DNA from: Methylovirgula sp.
GTDB taxonomy: Bacteria; Pseudomonadota; Alphaproteobacteria; Rhizobiales; Beijerinckiaceae
DNA: 12,569 nucleotides
Assembly: GCA_030038595.1 (NCBI GenBank)
Contig: JASHSW010000117.1
Location: 1-12,569, forward strand
Direction: 5' to 3'
Shown: piece after piece, positions 7,796-12,569 of the stretch
How the letters are laid out: the number at the start of each line of letters is the position of its first letter
How positions within the stretch are numbered: the first letter of the stretch is position 1
The notes under the pieces: model-generated
Databases searched by the model: none
What the model saw: only the letters and a program-made list of their open reading frames with translations
What the model was told of the DNA's origin: nothing
Translations under genes and position numbers: made by a program

Positions 7796-8512
7796 ATGAC
7801 CGAACCGCCCCAATCCTCTCTCCGCGACCGCGCACTTCTGCCGGCGCGGCTCGTCGAAGGCTACGAAGCCTTTCTCGGCGGCCGTTTCCGCCGCGAACAG
7901 GACCGCTATCGCCAGCTCGCCCAACGCGGCCAAAGTCCCAAAATCCTGCTGATCGGATGTTGCGACTCGCGGGTTTCGCCGGAAGTGATCTTCGACGCCC
8001 ATCCGGGCGAGATCTTCGTGGTGCGCAACATCGCCAACCTCGTGCCGCCTTATGCGCCCGACGCCGAATACCACGGCACGTCGGCGGCACTCGAATATGC
8101 GATCGGCGTTTTGCACGTCGCCCACGTCGTGGTCATGGGGCACGCGAGCTGCGGCGGGGTGCGCGCCTATGTCGAGCAGTTCGCCGATCCGAACCGCGCG
8201 CTCGCGCCAGGCGATTTCATCGGCCGATGGATTTCACTGCTCGCGCCGGCCGCCGGCAAACTCGGGCCGCGCACCGAGCCGGTCGAAATCTATGCCGAAC
8301 GGCTCGGCCATGCGGCGATCCTCGGCACGCTCGCCAATCTGCGCAGCTTTCCTTACGTCGCCGAAAACGAGCGAGCCGGGCGGCTTTCGCTGCACGGCGC
8401 CTATTTCGGCGTTGCTGACGGGCGGCTCTATGGGCTCGACGAGGCAAGCGGCGCGTTTCATCCCGTCGCGGCGCGGGCCCATGCCGAAGCGCTGGCCGAG
8501 CCGCGGTTTTGA
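7796..8512 (+). CDS. Beta-class carbonic anhydrase
   Basis: Interconverts CO2 and bicarbonate, probably in the cytoplasm since no signal peptide is seen. From ATG 7796 (MTEPPQSS) the protein has 238 residues, usual for bacterial beta enzymes. The zinc site is complete: Cys56 in CCDSRV, with the Asp57-Arg59 dyad, then His116 and Cys119 in GHASCGG. Other family blocks are FVVRNIANLVPPY at about 74-86, GTSAALEYAI at about 94-103, and the C-terminal LHGAYFGVADGRLYGLD. The frame is open further upstream, with an ATG at 7733 giving 21 extra residues; none of the starts has a good Shine-Dalgarno, so 7796 is chosen by fit to the family. It is divergent from mtkA and convergent with cobB. The context suggests bicarbonate supply for PEP carboxylase in the serine cycle, which is inference. 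Confidence 0.93.
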   Translation: MTEPPQSSLRDRALLPARLVEGYEAFLGGRFRREQDRYRQLAQRGQSPKILLIGCCDSRVSPEVIFDAHPGEIFVVRNIANLVPPYAPDAEYHGTSAALEYAIGVLHVAHVVVMGHASCGGVRAYVEQFADPNRALAPGDFIGRWISLLAPAAGKLGPRTEPVEIYAERLGHAAILGTLANLRSFPYVAENERAGRLSLHGAYFGVADGRLYGLDEASGAFHPVAARAHAEALAEPRF

Positions 8513-8513
8513 G

Positions 8514-8532
8514 GCCGTCGTCCGGCGTTTTT
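8514..8532 (+). terminator. Weak Rho-independent terminator candidate after the carbonic anhydrase gene
   Basis: Two bases after the stop codon there is a short hairpin, GCCG (8514-8517), loop TCGTC, CGGC (8523-8526), followed by GTTTTT. The T-run overlaps the cobB stop codon on the other strand. The stem is only four base pairs, so the call is tentative, though position and T-run are right for ending plus-strand transcription between two convergent genes. Confidence 0.4.
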
Positions 8533-9841
8533 ACAGGCGCGCAATGGCGTGGAAGAAAGTGCCGGTGACGCGGCCGCGTTGCCCGCCGGCCGGTCCGAGG
8601 GCGCGATTTTGCGCGTCGCTGAGATCGGCGAGCGGCGCGTCGTCACCGGCCGCGACGAGCGTCGCGTAGTGGAATTCGTGGCCGCGCAGAACGTCGCCCG
8701 CTTTTCCGAGTGCGCTTTGCGCCAACAGCCTGGCTTCTCGATAACCAAGCTGCATTTCGCGCTTGGCGAAACTTGTCGCGTGGCCGAGCAGTCCCGTCAT
8801 GGCATGGGTCACACCGTTTGCGTCCTCGAGCGTGCGGCCAAGCACCATGTACCCGCCGCATTCCCCGTGGACGCGCCGTGTCTGCGCGAAACGCGAAAGG
8901 CCGGTGCGGAATCGCTCTGCCGCGGCCAAGCGGGCGGCGTGCAGCTCGGGATAGCCGCCCGGCAGCCAACAAGCGTCGCACGCATCGGGCGGAGGTTCGT
9001 CGGCTAACGGAGAGAAATGCACGATTTCGGCGCCGGCGCGACGCCAACCTTCGAGGACATGCGGATAAACGAACGCGAATGCTGCATCGTTGGCAAGCGC
9101 GATGCGTTGCCCGGGCGGGCGAAGCGCATGCGCTTCGTTCGGTCTCAGCGCGGGCAGCGGCGGCGCGGCGCCGAGAATAGCGTCGATGTCGAGATGCCGC
9201 TCGGCCAGATCGGCAAGCGCGGCGAGCCGGGCGCTAAGATCGGTCTGTTCGGCCGCTTGCACCAGACCGAGATGGCGCTCCGGCAGAACGATCGCGGCGT
9301 CGCGCGGCAGGGCGCCGAAGATCTCGATACCGCAGGCGCCGATGGCGTCGGCAGCGAGCGTTCGATGGCGTTCGCCAGCCACGCGATTGAGGATTACGCC
9401 GGCTACGCGCACTGCAGGGTCATGCGTCGCAAATCCGCGTGCGACCGCCGCCGCGGATTGGGCTTGCGCGAAAACGTCGAGCACGAGGATCACCGGGACG
9501 CCAAATCGAGCCGCAAGATCGGCGCTCGCGCCGCCGCGCCGGGGAAGCGGCGCGCCGTCGAACAATCCCATCGCCCCTTCGATCACCAAGAGTTCCGCCG
9601 CGTTCGCGGCACGCGCCACCAGACTGTCGAGAAATGCGGGCGGCATCGCCCAACTGTCGAGATTGTCGCTCGGCGCTCCGGTGGCTGCGGCATGAAATGC
9701 CGGATCGACATAATCGGGCCCCGCCTTCGCGGCGCGCACCCGCACGCCGCGTTTCGCCAGCGCTGCGAGCAGAGCCAACGTTACCGTGGTCTTTCCGGCA
9801 CCCGACTGTGGGGCGGCGATGAGGAGACCCCGGGCATTCAC
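8531..9841 (-). CDS. cobB: Cobyrinic acid a,c-diamide synthase (glutamine-hydrolysing)
   Basis: Uses ATP and glutamine to amidate the a and c carboxylates of the corrin ring during vitamin B12 synthesis. From GTG 9841 (VNARGLLIAAPQSGAGKTTV) the protein has 436 residues, normal for CobB/CbiA. The N-terminal dethiobiotin-synthetase-like ATPase has the P-loop APQSGAGKTT at about 10-19, KAGPDYVDP at about 39-47 and IEGAMGLFDG at about 87-96. The C-terminal class I glutaminase-like domain has WLPGGYPELHA at about 292-302, the nucleophile Cys328 in HGECGGYMVLG, GHEFHY at about 387-392, and the terminal His431 in GTFFHAI. An ATG at 9913 would add 24 residues before the usual start; GTG fits the family better. 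It converges on the carbonic anhydrase gene with an 18-base gap. No other cob gene is in the window, so it stands apart from any B12 operon. Confidence 0.93.
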   Translation of the reverse strand: MNARGLLIAAPQSGAGKTTVTLALLAALAKRGVRVRAAKAGPDYVDPAFHAAATGAPSDNLDSWAMPPAFLDSLVARAANAAELLVIEGAMGLFDGAPLPRRGGASADLAARFGVPVILVLDVFAQAQSAAAVARGFATHDPAVRVAGVILNRVAGERHRTLAADAIGACGIEIFGALPRDAAIVLPERHLGLVQAAEQTDLSARLAALADLAERHLDIDAILGAAPPLPALRPNEAHALRPPGQRIALANDAAFAFVYPHVLEGWRRAGAEIVHFSPLADEPPPDACDACWLPGGYPELHAARLAAAERFRTGLSRFAQTRRVHGECGGYMVLGRTLEDANGVTHAMTGLLGHATSFAKREMQLGYREARLLAQSALGKAGDVLRGHEFHYATLVAAGDDAPLADLSDAQNRALGPAGGQRGRVTGTFFHAIARL

Positions 9842-9931
9842 TGCAATCGTTCCAGATTGGGTGGGACCAAAAACGCGAACGGCGACCAAGTCATGAACTT
9901 GGCCGCCGCGCAAGCGCTCGGGCTGGCGCTG

Positions 9932-10435
9932 TCAGTCGACGGCGTGCCCGAAAGGCGAGCCCCAGAAGCGAGTCGCATCGTTCGAGCCTTGCCTCTCTTG
10001 CGGCCATGTGGCTTGCGGCGCTTGCGCGAATGTTTCGCCTTGCCAGTCGCCCAGGGTCGCCCCGCCGACTCGCGCAATCCGCACCGTCCCGGTGCCGCGC
10101 ATGCCGATCGCGAAGGCTGCGCCGCGCGCCAGATCGAGGCTCACGCCGCGCACGAAGGGGCCGCGATCGTTGATCCGCACCACCACCGTACGGCCGTTGG
10201 CCGGATTGGTCACGGCGAGGCGCGTCCCGAACGGCAGGGTGCGATGTGCGGCAGTAAATCCGTTGGGGTTGAAGCGTTCCCCCGAAGCTGTCCGACGACC
10301 AGAACAGTAATAAGAGGCCCTGACCAAGGTACCTCCGTAAAGTTCCGTGTGACCGCGCGAGCTTGCATAAGAGCTATTTGCGAACAACGCTCCAAGCATG
10401 CTCAGGGTAACTGTCATGATGGTAATTCGATTCAA
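9932..10435 (-). CDS. rlpA: RlpA-like secreted protein with double-psi beta-barrel domain
   Basis: RlpA proteins bind or cleave peptidoglycan in the periplasm, in some bacteria as lytic transglycosylases acting on stem-less glycan. From TTG 10435 the product has 167 residues. A signal peptide with one Arg and a hydrophobic core ends in a likely SSYA/SS cleavage at about residue 24. The double-psi barrel then spans about 38-123: ASYYCSGRRTASGERFNPNG, TAAHRTLPFGTRLAVTNPANG, VVVRINDRGPF and SLDLARGAAFAIGM. His64 and Asp90 are 26 residues apart and match the His and Asp reported as required in Pseudomonas aeruginosa RlpA. There is no lipobox and no C-terminal SPOR domain, so this is a short form. 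An ATG at 10417 is also in frame but loses the only positive charge of the signal peptide. The frame stays open to 10633, but that part is not secretion-like. A hairpin overlaps the ribosome binding site. Confidence 0.85.
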   Translation of the reverse strand: MNRITIMTVTLSMLGALFANSSYASSRGHTELYGGTLVRASYYCSGRRTASGERFNPNGFTAAHRTLPFGTRLAVTNPANGRTVVVRINDRGPFVRGVSLDLARGAAFAIGMRGTGTVRIARVGGATLGDWQGETFAQAPQATWPQERQGSNDATRFWGSPFGHAVD

Positions 10436-10441
10436 TGTACC

Positions 10442-10467
10442 GCCCTTTCGGTAGTTTCTGGAAGGGC
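10442..10467 (-). promoter_or_regulatory. Hairpin covering the rlpA ribosome binding site
   Basis: On the minus strand GCCCTT (10467-10462) can pair with AAGGGC (10447-10442) across a 14-base loop. The right arm contains the only Shine-Dalgarno-like sequence (AAAGGG) before the rlpA TTG start at 10435, so the folded form would hide it. The arms are exact; a control role is inference. Confidence 0.4.
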
Positions 10468-10469
10468 CG

Positions 10470-10488
10470 ATAATAAGTTTTCTATTAT
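10470..10488. repeat. AT-rich inverted repeat upstream of rlpA
   Basis: ATAATA (10470-10475), spacer AGTTTTC, TATTAT (10483-10488). It lies in an AT-rich island that stands out from the G+C-rich surroundings, 35-53 bases before the rlpA start. On the minus strand it supplies -10-like hexamers (CATAAT, TATTAT) but no good -35, so it may be part of the rlpA promoter or an operator. Confidence 0.4.
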
Positions 10489-10560
10489 GTTTAGAAGGAG
10501 GATGTGATCGGGCAATAGTGAGGTTTATGGTCGGGCCGATAGGCAAAACGTCGCAGCGAA

Positions 10561-10580
10561 TTGTGGCAGATTCGCCACAA
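10561..10580. repeat. Perfect inverted repeat in the rlpA-clc spacer
   Basis: TTGTGGC (10561-10567), spacer AGATTC, GCCACAA (10574-10580). The arms are exact and seven bases long. No T-run follows on either strand, so an operator or RNA hairpin is more likely than a terminator. A second, 12-base perfect palindrome (CGTTCGCGAACG) follows at 10592-10603. Confidence 0.4.
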
Positions 10581-10624
10581 ATCTCCATATTCGTTCGCGA
10601 ACGTTCCCGAATTTCTTGAAAATA

Positions 10625-10640
10625 CTCAGTCAATACTGAG
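10625..10640 (-). terminator. Weak terminator candidate after the ClC gene
   Basis: Twelve bases past the ClC stop codon the minus strand reads CTCAGT-ATTG-ACTGAG, a six-pair hairpin with a four-base loop, followed by TATTTTC. The position is right for ending ClC transcription, but the stem is modest in G+C and the T-run is broken, so the call is tentative. Confidence 0.45.
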
Positions 10641-10651
10641 GGCAGCCGCGC

Positions 10652-12496
10652 TTAGTCACCGGCCGGGTACATGCTGATGCTGCTCGCCACCGAATCGGCA
10701 ATGTGCTCTTTGCTGATGACGCCGGCGATGCTTTCCGGGCGCGGTACGCCGCGTCCGCGCACGACCAGCGCCATCAGCGCATTTTTGCCGCGCATTCGGC
10801 GAATCACGTCGAAGACGATGTCGTCTTCCCGCACGATGGTGAAGGCGCGGCTGGCAATGTCGCGCAGCGCGACGCTCGATTGCGCGCGATCCGATGTCTG
10901 CCGCAGCGCCGTGTTGATGCGCAGCACGCCAACGATGCGGTTGCCGTCGGTCAGGGCGACATGCCGCAAGCGTCCGATGTTGCCCCACTTGGCGAGAAAG
11001 TCATCGAGGCTCATCTTTGCCGGTGCCAGCACCACGTCGGCTTCCATCACTTCCTTGGCACGCCGGACCAGGAACATATTGGCGTGCAGCGCCTTCGGGA
11101 TGACGTGCCCGCGGCGGACGAGTTTCAGCGTATAGATGCTTTCGCTCGACAGCAGCCGACGCACCCCGAGGCTCAGCGCCACCGCCAAGATCATCGGCAT
11201 GACGATGTCATAGGCACGCGTCATCTCGAAGATCATGATCACCGCCGTCATCGCCGCGCCGGTGCTGCCGCCCACCATCGCCCCCATGCCGACCATAGCG
11301 AAGGACGGGATGTTGATAGGAACCGGCAGATGCATCGTGGAGAGAAGCGCGGCATAGGTGCCGCCAATCGTCGCGCCCATGAACAGCGAGGGCGAAAAGA
11401 TGCCGCCCGAAGAACCGGAGCCGAGACTGAGCGAGGTCGCAAACATCTTGCAAAGGAAGAGCAATGCCAGCAAGCCGACGGCCGACAATTGGCCGAGCAG
11501 AATTGCCTGCACGGTCGCGTAGCCGACGCCTTGCACATAGTAGTGTCCGAAGCGCTGCTGCAGAACGTAGATCAAGACGCCGAGGAGCAGCATGCCGAGC
11601 ATGTGGCGGGTGTAGGGTTCTTTGATCTTGTCGAAAAGATCCTCGGCAAGGTGAAGGCCGCGCACGAACCCCGCGGCCGCGACCCCGACGATGGCGCCGA
11701 GCAGAGCGTAGAGTAGCAAGGTGAGCGCCGAGGACGCATTGGTGGTCATCGGGGTGAGCGGCGGGACGGCGAAGGAAGGCTGCGGGCCGAAGAAGAAACG
11801 GCCGATGAAGGTCGCCATTCCGGTAGCGAGTGCCACCGGCAGGAAAGTGCGCACGCTCACTTCGGGCATCATCAGCTCGATTGCGAACATCACCCCGCCG
11901 ATCGGCGTGTTGAAAGTCGCTGCGATTCCGGCGCCGGCCCCAGCGCCGACCAGGATGATCCGCTGTCCGGCCGGCATGTGTATGATTTGACCCAAGGTCG
12001 AACCGAGGCCCGAACCGATCTGAATGATCGGCCCCTCACGCCCCACCGCCGCGCCGCTGCCGATGGCGATTGCCGAGGCGAGCGACTTGACCACTGCGAC
12101 GACGGGGCGGATCACGCCGCCTTGATAGTAGATTGCATCCATGACTTCCGGCACGCCGTGGCCGCGTGCTTCCGGCGCAAAATTCCTGACGAGAAAGGTC
12201 ACGGCGACCGCGCCGACTACCGGCACCAAAATCACGAAAGCGCCCCAAGGGCTCGGCGGCGTGAAGACGTTGGCGTCGTAATGCACCGCGAATCTGCCCA
12301 GGAACAGGACGTTGTGGATGAGGCCGATGAGATCGCGAAACCCCACCGCGCCGAAGCCGGTCACGATGCCGACGATCAAGGCGAGAATCGCCATCGACAC
12401 CTGGCCGATTTGGCGGATCTCTTCGGGTTCGTTCGACGGCTCGGGAGGAGTTGGTGCGGCGGGCGAATGGGGCAGGGGATTAGGCTCTATCGCCAT
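10652..12496 (-). CDS. ClC-family chloride channel or transporter with C-terminal CBS pair
   Basis: An inner-membrane anion-conducting protein of 614 residues with many hydrophobic helices from about 33 to 450. The three selectivity motifs are present: GHGVPE at about 112-117, GREGPIIQIG at about 152-161 with the gating Glu154, and GSGSSGGIFSPSLF at about 359-372. Two CBS domains follow at about 480-530 and 545-605, which in this family bind adenine nucleotides and tune transport. Against E. coli ClC-ec1, the central Ser107 position is His113. The inner proton-pathway Glu203 position is Leu208: FNTPIGGVMFAIEL aligned with FNAPLAGILFIIEE. This raises doubt about 2:1 chloride/proton exchange. 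The start ATG has a strong GGAAGGA four to five bases upstream. It may serve ion or pH homeostasis; no partner gene nearby shows its role. The MAIEPNPLPHSP N-terminus is Pro-rich and cytoplasmic. Confidence 0.94.
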   Translation of the reverse strand: MAIEPNPLPHSPAAPTPPEPSNEPEEIRQIGQVSMAILALIVGIVTGFGAVGFRDLIGLIHNVLFLGRFAVHYDANVFTPPSPWGAFVILVPVVGAVAVTFLVRNFAPEARGHGVPEVMDAIYYQGGVIRPVVAVVKSLASAIAIGSGAAVGREGPIIQIGSGLGSTLGQIIHMPAGQRIILVGAGAGAGIAATFNTPIGGVMFAIELMMPEVSVRTFLPVALATGMATFIGRFFFGPQPSFAVPPLTPMTTNASSALTLLLYALLGAIVGVAAAGFVRGLHLAEDLFDKIKEPYTRHMLGMLLLGVLIYVLQQRFGHYYVQGVGYATVQAILLGQLSAVGLLALLFLCKMFATSLSLGSGSSGGIFSPSLFMGATIGGTYAALLSTMHLPVPINIPSFAMVGMGAMVGGSTGAAMTAVIMIFEMTRAYDIVMPMILAVALSLGVRRLLSSESIYTLKLVRRGHVIPKALHANMFLVRRAKEVMEADVVLAPAKMSLDDFLAKWGNIGRLRHVALTDGNRIVGVLRINTALRQTSDRAQSSVALRDIASRAFTIVREDDIVFDVIRRMRGKNALMALVVRGRGVPRPESIAGVISKEHIADSVASSISMYPAGD

Positions 12497-12515
12497 CGCG
12501 TTCCTTCCACGGACC

Positions 12516-12569
12516 TCATCTCCCGCCGAACGTCGTCGACAGGCGCGATGGATCGGGCTCCATACCGCC
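12516..12569 (-). CDS. Possible 3' end of an upstream minus-strand gene, cut by window edge
   Basis: The last bases of the window read on the minus strand as an open frame ending MEPDPSRLSTTFGGR then TGA at 12518-12516, 19 bases before the ClC start. Codon choice is G/C-rich at third positions like the real genes here. Only 17 codons are visible, so it cannot be told whether this is a true gene tail, and no product can be named. Confidence 0.25.
   Translation of the reverse strand, partial: GGMEPDPSRLSTTFGGR

Noticed and set aside
9017..10507. Plus-strand open frame of 496 codons opposite cobB and rlpA
   Set aside because: It covers two well-supported genes in antisense and its translation is Arg/Gly/Ala-rich with no motif.
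10593..10606. Alphaproteobacterial LexA (SOS) box, GTTC-N7-GTTC
   Set aside because: The two GTTC elements are separated by six bases rather than seven, and the neighbouring genes are not SOS genes.
10436..10633. N-terminal extension of RlpA to the ATG at 10633
   Set aside because: It would bury the signal peptide about 70 residues inside the protein and crosses the inverted repeats and AT-rich promoter-like region.
1..12569. CRISPR arrays, insertion sequences, integrases or toxin-antitoxin pairs
   Set aside because: Reading both strands I saw no regularly spaced repeats, transposase or recombinase motifs, or small paired toxin-antitoxin genes.

Overview
The window looks like a chromosomal segment of a GC-rich serine-cycle methylotroph in the Alphaproteobacteria, most likely Hyphomicrobiales (Beijerinckiaceae, Methylocystaceae or Methylobacteriaceae-like). 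Three things point this way: the malate-CoA ligase subunits mtkA and mtkB followed by a 324-residue malyl-CoA lyase; the pairing of a COG4223 (mitofilin/Mic60-like) gene with HemY, an arrangement typical of alphaproteobacterial heme loci; and the RlpA, CobB and ClC sequences. The genus cannot be fixed from this sequence alone.

Layout, left to right. Positions 1-1136 (minus) hold a GT-B glycosyltransferase that is open through the left window edge, so its C-terminus is missing. Its composition is visibly less GC-rich than the rest. A tRNA-Thr(CGU) with encoded CCA lies at 1216-1291 (minus), with its 3' end facing the glycosyltransferase. From 7460 leftward to 1367 runs one co-directional minus-strand series: mtkA, mtkB, mcl, the COG4223 membrane protein, then hemY. 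Gaps are 37, 28, 67 and about 110 bases. A 335-base divergent intergenic region (7461-7795) separates mtkA from a plus-strand beta-carbonic anhydrase (7796-8512). This converges tail to tail with cobB (8531-9841, minus). Further right, all on the minus strand, are a small RlpA-like secreted protein (9932-10435), an AT-rich spacer with several inverted repeats (10436-10651), and a ClC transporter with two CBS domains (10652-12496). The last 54 bases may hold the tail of another minus-strand gene.

How the genes work together. MtkAB activates malate to malyl-CoA, and Mcl cleaves this to glyoxylate and acetyl-CoA; these are the last two steps of the serine cycle. The divergent carbonic anhydrase could supply bicarbonate for the PEP carboxylase step, but no ppc gene is in the window, although it sits between mtkB and mcl in Methylobacterium extorquens. 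The COG4223-hemY pair is the distal end of the usual heme locus, here cut off from hemC/hemD and placed behind mcl. CobB makes a,c-diamide corrinoid for vitamin B12, a cofactor of the mutases that regenerate glyoxylate in many serine-cycle bacteria; it stands alone here.

I found no mobile-element gene, CRISPR array or clearly new multi-gene system. The observations most worth checking are the substituted ion-pathway residues in the ClC protein, the joining of serine-cycle genes to the Mic60/hemY pair, the compositionally distinct glycosyltransferase at the 3' end of tRNA-Thr, and a hairpin that would cover the ribosome binding site of rlpA.
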